A DNA stretch of 36,666 nucleotides from Nostoc sp. FACHB-152 (GCF_014697475.1 NZ_JACJRV010000074.1:1-36666); one strand, 5' to 3'; positions 14,035-22,045 are shown, counted from the stretch's first letter. Notes: generated by a model not told the origin, from the sequence alone. Numbers and translations are program-made.

Positions 14035-14276
14035 ACTCTACCGGGCAACCTCTTTTGTTTGTATTGCTGTTCTATGTCTGCTAAAGTTTGAGTTCGGGCA
14101 AGTGAACGAATTTCTTGAAGCACCCGAATATGAGAACGGTTCAATTTAGCGTAACCGTTTAGTCCATTAGTTTTTGGATCTGTAAAATTCTCAAAGCCTG
14201 GAATGTATAATCGCGCAATGTTCAGATATTTCTGTAATTGTCGAGATGACACCTCAGGCTTCATCATCTGCGCCAC
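14031..14276 (-). CDS. Small MerR-like helix-turn-helix protein
   Basis: An 81-residue basic helical protein. The frame before the GTG at 14276 stays open for 30 or so codons and reads VEELTRGQVAQ, so the recognised start falls inside what looks like helix one of a MerR-type winged helix. No ATG, GTG or TTG exists upstream in that frame before the TAA. A strong AAGGAGG lies about 30 bases upstream. Either the protein begins at the GTG with a shortened helix or it uses a rare start. It overlaps the pilin gene by four bases and is first in the VirB2-VirB5 group, so it may regulate pilus genes; that is inference. An unrelated helical protein is possible. Confidence 0.5.
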   Translation of the reverse strand: MAQMMKPEVSSRQLQKYLNIARLYIPGFENFTDPKTNGLNGYAKLNRSHIRVLQEIRSLARTQTLADIEQQYKQKRLPGRV

Positions 14277-14311
14277 TTGCCCTCTTGTTAATTCTTCAAC
14301 CCCTCTACCTC

Positions 14312-14372
14312 CTTGCTTAGGAACTTCCTGGAACTGTCTATAGATATAAAAATACCTCTCGTTTTAGGTACT
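14312..14372 (-). promoter_or_regulatory. Possible sigma-70 promoter for the pilin group
   Basis: On the minus strand TTGTCA is followed after 17 bases by TATTTT. It sits between the perfect hairpin (14380-14400) and the MerR-like gene, in a 134-base gap in the otherwise compact operon. Only the hexamers and their spacing support it. Confidence 0.3.
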
Positions 14373-14379
14373 GACAATC

Positions 14380-14400
14380 GACATTTGCATCGCAAATGTC
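14380..14400. repeat. Perfect 9-bp inverted repeat GACATTTGC-ATC-GCAAATGTC
   Basis: The stem is perfect, with a three-base loop, 10 bases downstream of the stop of the helix-turn-helix gene at 14411. No U-tract follows on the minus strand, so it is a poor terminator in the operon direction. It could be an operator for one of the two neighbouring helix-turn-helix proteins, or an RNA processing site between the two parts of the operon. Confidence 0.55.
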
Positions 14401-14410
14401 TGTATTTTCT

Positions 14411-14635
14411 TCATGAAGCTTGAACCAGAACATAAGATTTAATAGTTTTTCTGCCTTCGCGTTGCCATTTCTCATCTAATAAGCAACAAGCGACAAACAC
14501 CACATTGGGGGGATTACGCTTACTTTTTCCAGTTTGTCCCCATGCACATACAGTATAGTCACTTTCATAGCCCAGAACTAACGCTAATTCTGGATATGTT
14601 AACTGCCACTTCTGTTTAAATTCAATCGGGTGCAT
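14411..14635 (-). CDS. Small helix-turn-helix DNA-binding protein
   Basis: A 74-residue protein. Residues 5-40 match a helix-turn-helix pattern (FKQKWQLTYPELALVLGY, then a turn and TVCAWG), as in XRE-like proteins of cyanobacterial plasmids. A short helical region with RNPPNVVFVACCLLDEKW follows. It probably binds DNA as a dimer. It lies between the coiled-coil gene at 14748 and the pilin group, next to a perfect palindrome at 14380-14400 that could be its operator; that link is inference. No enzyme motif is present. Confidence 0.6.
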   Translation of the reverse strand: MHPIEFKQKWQLTYPELALVLGYESDYTVCAWGQTGKSKRNPPNVVFVACCLLDEKWQREGRKTIKSYVLVQAS

Positions 14636-14747
14636 AATCTAACCATCCTGAAGATCACAAATTTTAAAATTGATAGATAATTCTTTCTCCCCCTACTACA
14701 TCTCTGTCCCTGCTTGACCTACACGGTAATTTTTGTTAGCTAAACCA

Positions 14748-15776
14748 CTAGCGAGACAGTGATGGAGTTGGTTGTTTGGACTGGAGAGTTTCTTGTTCTA
14801 GCTGGTCTAGCTTATCGATATATTGAAAAACCTTTTCTGGCATCTGATTAATATCTTCTGCTACAGCAGGTGGTAATTCTTTAGAGATTTCCCCATTTTG
14901 GAGTACGCTAGTTCCATCCTTAGTTTTGACCTTGATATTATTGCCTTCTTGGTGAAAGTCAAACTTATTGCTCTTAAAAGATAAAGAACCATCTTTGTGA
15001 CGTTCACCCAGTTTGTTTAATAGTACATTCACTGCTGATTCAATCATTTTCCCTTTGACAGAGCGAACATAATCATCGATTTTTAACCCAACAATTTTTA
15101 GTTGGTTTTTCGCTGTGTCTAGTAATGAATTACCTGCATCTTTCACTTTGGATTCAATCGAGCCAATCCAGTTTTGAAGCATGGTATTCTGCGGTTTAAC
15201 CAGACTCATTCCATTTAAAGACTTTTGAGCAGCTTCAATCAGTTTTTGCTGTTTAGCTACAGAATCGGCTAAGGAGGCTATTTCTTGGGTTAGTTTATCA
15301 AGGGTCTGCTTATTTTGTTGACTGCTTAATTCAGTAATAGTCTTTTCTTGCTGGCTTACTTTATTCTTTAAAATATCAACTTGTTTTTGTAGTTCAGCCA
15401 GAGTGTATGTTCGCTCTTTTGGTGCAGGTTTTTGGACAACCGCACCACTTAGACCCAGTTTGTCATTAACAACTTGACCATTTTTAACTTTAAACACCTC
15501 TTGCTTACCAATCTTGATGGTAATTGAACCTTTGAGGTTATGTGGCTCATTAACAGCTTTTTGAATGTGGTCAACGACTTTAGGATTTAGTTTATCTAGA
15601 GTCGGTTTTTCACCTCTGACACCTTCATAAACTTTCTTAGTTCCTGCATAAATCGAAATTTGATTCCCTGCATCAATTTCTCTTTCATTAGCTTTAATTT
15701 TGATGCGATTAATCAAAGTCTCCAGCGTTTCCAGGTAATCATTCTTAACTGTATTAGCATCCCCTGGTTCAATCAT
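14748..15776 (-). CDS. Coiled-coil protein of unknown function in the transfer operon
   Basis: A 342-residue protein not assigned to a known family. Residues 30-120 form a beta-rich domain with two similar halves (NQISIYAGTKKVYEG and SITIKIGKQEVFKV), perhaps a duplicated small fold. Residues 135-190 are a coiled coil rich in Lys, Gln and Leu. The rest is helical and charged, ending in a Gln/Pro tail. No signal peptide or membrane segment is seen, so it is probably cytoplasmic. Its ATG overlaps the stop of the 130-residue gene (ATGA), so the two are made together. Its place between VirD4 and VirB2 suggests a role in transfer or DNA handling, but nothing in the sequence proves it. Confidence 0.65.
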   Translation of the reverse strand: MIEPGDANTVKNDYLETLETLINRIKIKANEREIDAGNQISIYAGTKKVYEGVRGEKPTLDKLNPKVVDHIQKAVNEPHNLKGSITIKIGKQEVFKVKNGQVVNDKLGLSGAVVQKPAPKERTYTLAELQKQVDILKNKVSQQEKTITELSSQQNKQTLDKLTQEIASLADSVAKQQKLIEAAQKSLNGMSLVKPQNTMLQNWIGSIESKVKDAGNSLLDTAKNQLKIVGLKIDDYVRSVKGKMIESAVNVLLNKLGERHKDGSLSFKSNKFDFHQEGNNIKVKTKDGTSVLQNGEISKELPPAVAEDINQMPEKVFQYIDKLDQLEQETLQSKQPTPSLSR

Positions 15777-16165
15777 GATAATTCTCCGGCAATCTCCGTA
15801 AGCACTTCTGAAGGATAATTAACAATATCAGGTAGGACAACACCACCAAGTTTGTTGAGAATTTCTTTACCTTCAATCTCGATGTAAGCGAAGTTGCTAT
15901 CAATCATCACAGTCAATGAAGTTGAATTTCTCCCAATAGTTGTCGGTTGATAAAAGTCCAGTAACCCATCAATAATAAAAACTACTTCTTCATCACCACA
16001 GTAAACTTCAATGGATTCGGGAATATAGCCATTTGGAAATGGTTCTTCATCCCATGAATCCGCCGTATTCAGAATTTCTGACGGATATCTATCAGCGAGT
16101 GAGGCAATTTCTGGTGGTAGTTTAGAAATAATTTGCCAATCTCTTTGATTTAGTGGGTAATCCAT
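15773..16165 (-). CDS. Small acidic protein of unknown function
   Basis: A 130-residue acidic soluble protein. I recognise no family. The N-terminal 45 residues are helical with a SLADRYPSEILN stretch. Residues 55-105 look like alternating beta strands (EVYCGDEEVVFIIDGLL, then SLTVMIDSNFAYIEI). It overlaps the 342-residue gene by four bases, so the two products may act as partners. The next gene upstream is the four-helix-bundle gene at 16222-16584, which appears to be an insertion, so this gene once probably followed virD4 directly. Confidence 0.6.
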   Translation of the reverse strand: MDYPLNQRDWQIISKLPPEIASLADRYPSEILNTADSWDEEPFPNGYIPESIEVYCGDEEVVFIIDGLLDFYQPTTIGRNSTSLTVMIDSNFAYIEIEGKEILNKLGGVVLPDIVNYPSEVLTEIAGELS

Positions 16166-16196
16166 AATAGTAAATTCCTATTAAATAGTGAAGAAA

Positions 16197-16641
16197 GGGA
16201 ACAGGGAACAGGGATAAGAAATTACTGTTCTAATTTCTTAATAAGTGCAATAATCATTCGGCTTTCTTCTCTGAGTAAAGAAACAATTAATTCTATATCT
16301 GCTTGCTTGCATAAATTTACTCTTTCAGACAATATAAGATGTGTTTCTAATTCATTAAGTGAACCTTGAGCAATATTAAGAAATCTGATATATTCAGGTG
16401 TTGTCCTTCTCCCATACCCTTCTGCTATATTAGCTGGAATAGATGCAGCAGACCTCCTAATTTGCTGTACCATTCCATATAGTTCATCTTTAGGAAATAG
16501 TTTCGTTAAGAAATAACATCTTTCAGCTATTTCCATTCCTTTCTGCCAAATTTTTAAGTCTTTGAAATCACGTATTTCTAACATTGAATAACTCCTAACC
16601 TATTCTTCCCCCTGTTCCCCGTTCCCTGTTCCCTGTTCCCT
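16197..16641. mobile_element. Heptamer-bounded element d carrying a four-helix-bundle gene
   Basis: The left array is GGGAACA twice plus GGGATAA (16197-16217). The right array is inverted TGTTCCC-type heptamers (16606-16641). The arrays enclose one gene, 16222-16584, almost end to end: its stop is four bases from the left array and its start about 22 bases from the right array. The right end is six bases from the virD4 stop codon (16648-16650). The heptamer (GGGAACA) differs from those of elements a to c, yet the layout is the same. Transcribed RNA would fold with the gene in the loop, much as S23 genes sit in the hairpins of 23S rRNA intervening sequences. Confidence 0.65.
16222..16584 (-). 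CDS. Four-helix-bundle protein, S23 / 23S rRNA intervening-sequence family
   Basis: A 120-residue protein of the S23 (IVS, TIGR02436) family. Diagnostic features are the start FKDLKIWQKGMEIAERCYFL, then LYGMVQQIRRSAASIPANIAEGYGR (given in two parts: the RR-SAASIPANIAEG signature at about 43-57), then FLNIAQGSLNELETHL. Members form pentameric four-helix barrels; the Avd accessory protein of diversity-generating retroelements is related and binds nucleic acid. Most members sit in 23S rRNA intervening sequences, and their role is unknown. Here the gene is bracketed by inverted heptamer arrays and splits the transfer operon. No reverse transcriptase or template/variable repeat pair is nearby, so it is not part of a retroelement. 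Confidence 0.88.
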   Translation of the reverse strand: MLEIRDFKDLKIWQKGMEIAERCYFLTKLFPKDELYGMVQQIRRSAASIPANIAEGYGRRTTPEYIRFLNIAQGSLNELETHLILSERVNLCKQADIELIVSLLREESRMIIALIKKLEQ

Positions 16642-16647
16642 CTAAAA

Positions 16648-18456
16648 TTAAAAGTCCATCGTTTTCACTAGCTCTTGTTTATCAAACATTGGTAATAAGC
16701 GTTCGGCTTCATCTCGTCTTAAACGCATTTCTTCAGATGTTGGTGTGGTTAAAACCGATAAATCTCTTAAATATTGTTGAAACTCATACCAATGTTTAAT
16801 CGCTGATATTTGCGAATTTATTTCTGCACTTGGAATATTGAATTGATGCAGCAGTGGAAGGCTGATTTGGTTCCTTGATGAAAAGCCAGGATTCATTAAG
16901 ACTGCCTTACCTTCTCTCAAAGTGTTAAATTGATTCACATCATATAATTTGCGTGTAGCTTTTTGTTGTGAGACGGATGTATTAGCACCTCCTTTACCTC
17001 CATAACTGCGGGATTTTTGGTTATATCGAATTTCTTCTTCTCCTAAATATTTGCTGAATTTTTCCGCAGATACATCATCATTAGGATTAAAGAATGCTTT
17101 AGTTGCACAACCGCCGAAGATGGCATTCGTCGTATGCTCTCCGTAAGCGTCTTGCAACATTGACAAGTTTTGTAAGCCCAGGATGGAGACTAGCCCATCC
17201 TCGCGGTTCTGATTCAGCCAATCAACCAGTGCCGGAAGATACAAAGTTGGTAATTCATCTAGTGCCAGGATTAAAGGCTCCGACCGTTTCTTGCCTACAT
17301 TCCGGCTCACAATTAGATGTAAAATTGATACCAGTAAGGGGGCGATAACATCCCGTTTTTCCTTGTTCATCCCGAAGACAATCATCTGTCTACCCGATAG
17401 ATCGAGTGGGATATTACTCTGTCCACAAAAAGCCGCCAGTGCATTAGGAACCATGAACCTGCTAAATAAACCACTGGCTGTTCCCACAATTGATGCTGCC
17501 GTTTCCGGTGAACCCGCGACCGAGACAAACTGCGAAAACGCTTCTCTGACCAAGAAATTCAGGTCAGCTTTCATTAGCCGTTCCACTAGCTGAGACAAAC
17601 CCAGTATTGCTTGGCACATCATGATATCCGGGTACATTGTCCCTTTTGCTAACATCAAAATTGCTTGTACCAGCTGATCCCCTGCATTGGTAAAAAAGCT
17701 ATTTCCATTATCCTTATCTCCCAGCTTCAGATTCCGGTTTATCGTAATCGCCAATTGTCTGGCCATTTCTGAGTCTTCTTCATCTCGTAAGAAGTCCAAG
17801 GGGTTAGCAATGCACGATTCTCCGTAACCGGGGGCGAGTACAGTCACATCATATCCACGCTCCAGGGCATAACCAGCTAGAATTGGTGCTTGTCCTTTCG
17901 CGTCTGCTGTTGCTGATTCTTGCTCACTGTATTTAAAGTCGTACAAGATTAGCGGCAGACCTTGATCTATTGCCGAACGGATCAGGGGGTTAAGCATTGA
18001 GAAGGATTTCCCACTACCCGGCCCACCGATTACCATCACACCCCTTTGGGCATCTGGGATATAAATAGTTTTGAAATCAGATGGAATCTGTGAAATAATT
18101 TGCTCATTCACAAACTGGTTTGTTGTGCCTGTTGGTGTCCCAACGTACAAAGCTACACGGTTATGTTTGCGTCTTCGCAGTTGTTTTAAAGCTATTTTCC
18201 GTGCCGCATTCCGTTCTCTCACCCCTCCCCATCTTGCTGTCGCTAGTTGATTTTTTGAGCCAACAGAATCTAAGTATTTGGCTATGATAATTATCAGTCC
18301 ACAAGCTACCAGCCCCATACCAGCACCTGAAAATATAGTGCTTTCTAATCCTGGCGGAATGTATTCTTTAATAGAAGCTTGTTGCTGTTGCTGCGTCGTC
18401 ATATTAATACTTAACCAATTGCGACTTGCGACTTGCGACTTGCGACTTGTCTTCAT
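16648..18456 (-). CDS. virD4-like: VirD4/TraG-type coupling protein
   Basis: A 602-residue coupling ATPase that links the relaxase complex to the secretion channel. It has one N-terminal membrane segment (about 42-60), Walker A GGPGSGKS (144-151), the strand LILYDFKYSE following the usual spacing, and a second conserved region with ALDELPTLYLPALVDW and LQNLSMLQ (Walker B region). Length fits TraG/VirD4 proteins. The ATG at 18456 overlaps the TGA of the preceding gene (ATGA), so translation is coupled. The residues right after it (KTSRKSQVASRN) are encoded by a heptamer array, so the array appears to have inserted in frame just after the start codon. An ATG at 18402 is a second possible start but has no ribosome site. 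Confidence 0.87.
   Translation of the reverse strand: MKTSRKSQVASRNWLSINMTTQQQQQASIKEYIPPGLESTIFSGAGMGLVACGLIIIIAKYLDSVGSKNQLATARWGGVRERNAARKIALKQLRRRKHNRVALYVGTPTGTTNQFVNEQIISQIPSDFKTIYIPDAQRGVMVIGGPGSGKSFSMLNPLIRSAIDQGLPLILYDFKYSEQESATADAKGQAPILAGYALERGYDVTVLAPGYGESCIANPLDFLRDEEDSEMARQLAITINRNLKLGDKDNGNSFFTNAGDQLVQAILMLAKGTMYPDIMMCQAILGLSQLVERLMKADLNFLVREAFSQFVSVAGSPETAASIVGTASGLFSRFMVPNALAAFCGQSNIPLDLSGRQMIVFGMNKEKRDVIAPLLVSILHLIVSRNVGKKRSEPLILALDELPTLYLPALVDWLNQNREDGLVSILGLQNLSMLQDAYGEHTTNAIFGGCATKAFFNPNDDVSAEKFSKYLGEEEIRYNQKSRSYGGKGGANTSVSQQKATRKLYDVNQFNTLREGKAVLMNPGFSSRNQISLPLLHQFNIPSAEINSQISAIKHWYEFQQYLRDLSVLTTPTSEEMRLRRDEAERLLPMFDKQELVKTMDF
18417..18451. repeat. Single heptamer array e at the virD4 start
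   Basis: Five in-register heptamers of ACTTGCG type on the plus strand (AAGTCGC on the coding strand) lie within the first codons of virD4 and end one base before the stop codon of the upstream gene (18453-18455). No inverted partner array is seen. The coding-strand start ATGAAGACAAGTCGC resembles the left edge of element a (ATGAAAACAAGTCAC at 9072), suggesting a shared edge sequence or a remnant of one element. Confidence 0.7.
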
Positions 18457-19685
18457 CGTCCTGTTCCCACAATCACCAAATCATTTTCTTTTACCCCTAT
18501 CCAGGGTATTGGCCCTATAAAATAGGGCGTACAGGTCTTAGCCATGAATGGCGGTCGAGCGCAGATTCTAAAGTACAGTGCGAAATCTGCCTTACCCTCC
18601 GATTCGTTGGTATTGGTAAGGACGACTTTAAACCCATTACCATAAACAAGCCTTCCAGTCGGCTCTTTGCCGCCATTGACCGCCGCCAAAAACCCGTAAC
18701 CACCTTTTACCAGTGGAGAATCAGTCCCACTTGCCCATCGTTTACCGTATAATCCGGCATAGGGTGTGAAATCTCCTAGTTCCAGGTAGGCGCACTTCTT
18801 ACCGACTGTGCAAGCTTTTGTCACTGTGCGATCTCCCCTGACTACACTTCCAGAGATAAAGTAGTTATCCGCGATCTCTTCTCCTTGTTCACGAGAACCA
18901 AACACCACTGAAGCAATGCCCACAACCCCTTGTCCAGAATTGACTGGCTGAGGCATTTTATCAAATGGTACAAAGCTTAATTGTGGGATTTGGTTAATAG
19001 GAGTCTGCTGCCAAAACGCAAAATTCCGAATTGGGGTCGTTGACAATCCGGGAATTGATAAGGTCGAGTAATCCTCTAGATTGATATTACCTAATGGTTT
19101 TTTCCCAAGTTCTGGATAAGTCTCTATGCAATCATTGATAGTCCCAGATGAACAGCTATATGGCAAATAACCCGATTTCCCAAATAGAGCCAAAATTGGT
19201 TGAACTTGATTAACCCGTAGTCTGCCTAGCCTGGGAATAGCTTTCACCAATGATTGAGTCGTCTGCCACTTCATGAATCCCAAATCTTTTAAAGTTGGTT
19301 GAGAATTGGCGACTGGATTTGACAGCGCAACTTTTCTAATTCCTGCTAGCGTGAAATTCCCTAAAGAAAAAGCATCATCTGCATCCCCTAGCATCACCAC
19401 CGAATCTGATTTCTGACCAGCATCCCATGAACGTGAGGGATTGTAACCAAACACGGGGATTAGTTTTGCTGGTATTTTGATGAATCCCGCTTGTTGAATT
19501 AGTGGTAACTTGTCCCAAGTAATTTTTGACCAATCGGGTATGGAAGCCTGATATTTATCTTGGGTATATTTTATTGTCGGTAGTTGTGCAGAGGCAGAAC
19601 CACTGGTAAGAGCGATCGCTGCTGCTAGAGTGAAAAATTTGATTAATATTGATGAACCCATCATGTTCCTCAAGTGAGTGTACAA
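18453..19685 (-). CDS. Secreted protein of unknown function in the transfer operon
   Basis: A 410-residue exported protein with no family I can name. A signal peptide is clear (residues about 9-34, ending SGSASAQ). The start may be the ATG at 19685 or the Met pair at residues 8-9; the latter gives a more typical signal peptide. The mature protein has repeated Trp/Pro-rich stretches (IPDWSKITWDKLPLIQQAG) and pairs of cysteines (SCSSGTINDC, KACTVGKKC, RICARPPFMAKTC) that could form disulfides in the periplasm. It lies between VirB9 and VirD4 and is coupled to virD4 by an ATGA overlap, so it is probably a periplasmic or outer-membrane part of the transfer machine. It might fill a role of VirB7 or TraU/TraW-like factors; that is speculation. 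Confidence 0.7.
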   Translation of the reverse strand: MYTHLRNMMGSSILIKFFTLAAAIALTSGSASAQLPTIKYTQDKYQASIPDWSKITWDKLPLIQQAGFIKIPAKLIPVFGYNPSRSWDAGQKSDSVVMLGDADDAFSLGNFTLAGIRKVALSNPVANSQPTLKDLGFMKWQTTQSLVKAIPRLGRLRVNQVQPILALFGKSGYLPYSCSSGTINDCIETYPELGKKPLGNINLEDYSTLSIPGLSTTPIRNFAFWQQTPINQIPQLSFVPFDKMPQPVNSGQGVVGIASVVFGSREQGEEIADNYFISGSVVRGDRTVTKACTVGKKCAYLELGDFTPYAGLYGKRWASGTDSPLVKGGYGFLAAVNGGKEPTGRLVYGNGFKVVLTNTNESEGKADFALYFRICARPPFMAKTCTPYFIGPIPWIGVKENDLVIVGTGR

Positions 19686-19700
19686 AATATCTGCATAGGG

Positions 19701-20636
19701 CTAAAATTTTCCAGCTTCAATCAATTGATTGAATAAATCAGCCGCTACTCCAGAACGCGCGATTGCTGTTTGCCTATCTTTGCCCTGCCTTAACAGCTTG
19801 ATAGCATCTTGTACTTTTCTCCAGCTTGCAGAATTAGGCTTAATTGTGCCTTGCCTTCGAGCTAGAGCCAACCCATAGACCAGAGCATTTGCATCATCAC
19901 GTTGTAATGTTGTACCTATTCGTTTAGCCGTTCTGTTGAGGGTCAAAAGAGGCAGGGGAGCGGGGAGCGGGGAGCAGGGGGGATGTCGTAAGGGATCTTC
20001 TACTCCGACCAATCGAGAACGCCCTGAAAGGGCGGGGCTTGATACCCCTGTTCCGCTCCGCTTCACGGCTTCAGGACAGGGATTGCTCCCCCTGCTCCCT
20101 GCCCCCTGCCCCTCCGCTTTGTTTGTTCTTACTGGGGAAATGAGTTGAGGTATAGCAATAGTTCTATTTGATGCTACTGGTAATGGTTTTTCTGATTGCG
20201 GTTTTATCACCAAACTCGTGTACTGTGGCTGTCCTGATGCTGCTACCAGTTTAAATTGGTATTGACGAAGCTCTGTGAGAATCGTAATTTGTGTACTTCC
20301 ATCACTGCTAGATGTCATGTTTGGGAACGCAATCGGTTTGATTTGGCGCAAGAAAATGACAGTCGCCGTAGACCCTTCACACTCACTACTACTTTTGGCA
20401 CACAGATTACCATTACTCGTAAAACTGTACCTTGTCGGGTCTCCCAGCCATACTTGTTTTATCGTTTCGCCAGAAGGCATGAAATTTATAGTCAAACCAT
20501 ACCCAGCAAATATTTTTAGGTTGATGGTGGCTGTTTCAATATCCTCAGCATATACAGTTCTTTGAGATATTGCTTGTGCTACTATCATTGGGTTAACAAG
20601 TATTAAACTCGTAAAGAAAGCGAATAATTTTTTCAT
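19701..20636 (-). CDS. virB9-like: VirB9/TrbG-like protein with an in-frame repeat insertion
   Basis: A 311-residue exported protein. The signal peptide covers residues 1-22. Residues 27-155 are beta-rich with a pattern like the VirB9 N-terminal domain (LTINFMPSGETIKQVWLGDP, then strands), which packs with VirB10 in the outer-membrane core. Residues about 174-227 are a Gly/Pro/Arg/Ser-rich stretch encoded by an inverted-heptamer element (19955-20115) and are foreign in composition. Residues 235-311 are helical (ALVYGLALARRQGTI, IKLLRQGKDRQTAIARSGV), not the beta-sandwich C-terminal domain usual for VirB9, so this is a divergent form. It overlaps the VirB10 gene by four bases, the usual VirB10-VirB9 pairing. 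Confidence 0.65.
   Translation of the reverse strand: MKKLFAFFTSLILVNPMIVAQAISQRTVYAEDIETATINLKIFAGYGLTINFMPSGETIKQVWLGDPTRYSFTSNGNLCAKSSSECEGSTATVIFLRQIKPIAFPNMTSSSDGSTQITILTELRQYQFKLVAASGQPQYTSLVIKPQSEKPLPVASNRTIAIPQLISPVRTNKAEGQGAGSRGSNPCPEAVKRSGTGVSSPALSGRSRLVGVEDPLRHPPCSPLPAPLPLLTLNRTAKRIGTTLQRDDANALVYGLALARRQGTIKPNSASWRKVQDAIKLLRQGKDRQTAIARSGVAADLFNQLIEAGKF
19955..20115. mobile_element. Heptamer-bounded element f inserted in frame in the VirB9-like gene
   Basis: The left array is three GGGGAGC plus a degenerate unit (19955-19982). The right array is inverted GCTCCCC, GCTCCCT and GCCCCCT (20085-20115). The core is GC-rich and holds a perfect hairpin CGCCCTGAAAGGGCG (20020-20034) and a second inverted pair around TCCGCTCCGCTTCAC. 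No stop codon occurs in the host frame. Local GC content is far above that of the surrounding gene. Confidence 0.65.
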
Positions 20637-22045
20637 AAAGAAATTGTTTGATTGACATAGATGCGAACTGTTTTACCCGCCTCAATTGCGTAAACTTTTT
20701 GATTACCCATTGATTGCGCTCTTTGTTCAGAAGCCGCTTTCATGTCTTGCAGTATTGAACCTATTGCCCCTTCACCAAATCCTGCTAGAGCATCTCGATT
20801 TCCCCCTGTAACACTACTGCTGGTAAACCCATTACTTGTTGTGGTGATTGAGCTAGTCGGACTATTCTGGAGCGACACGGCTTTCCCCACTCCCGCCAGG
20901 GCTGCTGAAAATATCGTGTTCGTGAAATTACTCCCACGCCCTGTTTGCGCTTTCAGCAATTTCCCATTAGAAGCTAGTATCCGCACTGCACCCGTTGGTA
21001 GTTTTTTCTCCTGTGTGTCACCATTTTGATTTACTAAAATTGCACTAGCATTTAATTGGGCGTATCCTTCCGTATTCGTGTTGGTTAGCTGCACTACTAA
21101 ATAAGAATCAACTGGCACAACCACGCTACCATCTGAAGCTTTTAACTCTTTGGTCAGCCGAATTAGATAGTTTTGACTAGAAGAATCACTATCCGCCCAC
21201 ACTATCGGAGTCTCCAGCTTTCCTTCGCCAATTGTCCCTACTATTACTCGTTTGCCATTGCTCGGAGTCACTATTTCTTGCGACTGTTGTTTTGAATCGG
21301 GAGCAATCCCCGTCCCACCTTCTATGCCATTCGCCAGTTGCTTGTCTAATTCTGGCTCGGTTTTTGGCGCACTAAAACTACCTGCCTCCGCAACCGCCAG
21401 CCATTGCTGCTGTGGGTCAACACTCGCTCTTGATGTCGCAGTCGGAGCAATTGCCACCTTATTTTGGCTGACGGGAGATTGTCTTGGTTTTGTTACTGGT
21501 AATTGTTGTATCCCCCCAGTTACAAGAGTTGGTACAGGAGTTCTATTAGGGCTTCTTCTTATTGGTGTTGTGGAAGCTGTTGGGTAAGAGCGTGTGGTGA
21601 TTGCTTGTGTTCTCGCTTTCGCTGTGGTGGTTGGTGGTGGAGTAGTTTGTGCTGTTGGTGAAGCAGTCTCAGTTGCTTGCACCTTTACTTTGCGATCGCG
21701 CAGACCCTTCAATGCTGTACTCTGTGTTGTTAGTGCTAGTAGCGTCTTGTCCTTTTGCCCTTCATCTACTACTGGGGTTTCCTCGGCTTGTGCAACCTGC
21801 TTGTTTGGTTCAATTTTGTTTGTAGTATTCAGGGCATTCAAAGAACCATTGATGATTGCTCCAATCGTACCGACAAACATAAAGATCCCACCACCAATTA
21901 CACCCATTTTTATTAGTGGACTGTAGGCAACAAGAGGGCTGGTTTGGACTCGCTCTGTTGGCTTTTGTTCTTTTGGTGGCTCAGAGTCCGATTCTTCTAC
22001 TGAGATATTGACCTCATTCATTTGGGCAAATTTTGGATGCTTCAT
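20633..22045 (-). CDS. virB10-like: VirB10/TrbI-like core-channel protein
   Basis: A 470-residue protein spanning both membranes. Residues 1-44 are cytoplasmic, with one membrane helix at about 45-66. Residues 100-220 are a long Pro/Thr/Ser/Gln-rich periplasmic linker. The C-terminal domain (about 265-470) is the TrbI/VirB10 beta-barrel domain: GTIGEGKLETPIVWA, then SVVVPVDSYLVVQL, LPTGAVRIL, and a final YAIEAGKTVRIYVNQ typical of the family end. It forms the outer-membrane pore with VirB9 and senses ATP energy. It overlaps the VirB8-like gene by one base and the VirB9-like gene by four, so all three are co-translated. Confidence 0.83.
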   Translation of the reverse strand: MKHPKFAQMNEVNISVEESDSEPPKEQKPTERVQTSPLVAYSPLIKMGVIGGGIFMFVGTIGAIINGSLNALNTTNKIEPNKQVAQAEETPVVDEGQKDKTLLALTTQSTALKGLRDRKVKVQATETASPTAQTTPPPTTTAKARTQAITTRSYPTASTTPIRRSPNRTPVPTLVTGGIQQLPVTKPRQSPVSQNKVAIAPTATSRASVDPQQQWLAVAEAGSFSAPKTEPELDKQLANGIEGGTGIAPDSKQQSQEIVTPSNGKRVIVGTIGEGKLETPIVWADSDSSSQNYLIRLTKELKASDGSVVVPVDSYLVVQLTNTNTEGYAQLNASAILVNQNGDTQEKKLPTGAVRILASNGKLLKAQTGRGSNFTNTIFSAALAGVGKAVSLQNSPTSSITTTSNGFTSSSVTGGNRDALAGFGEGAIGSILQDMKAASEQRAQSMGNQKVYAIEAGKTVRIYVNQTISL

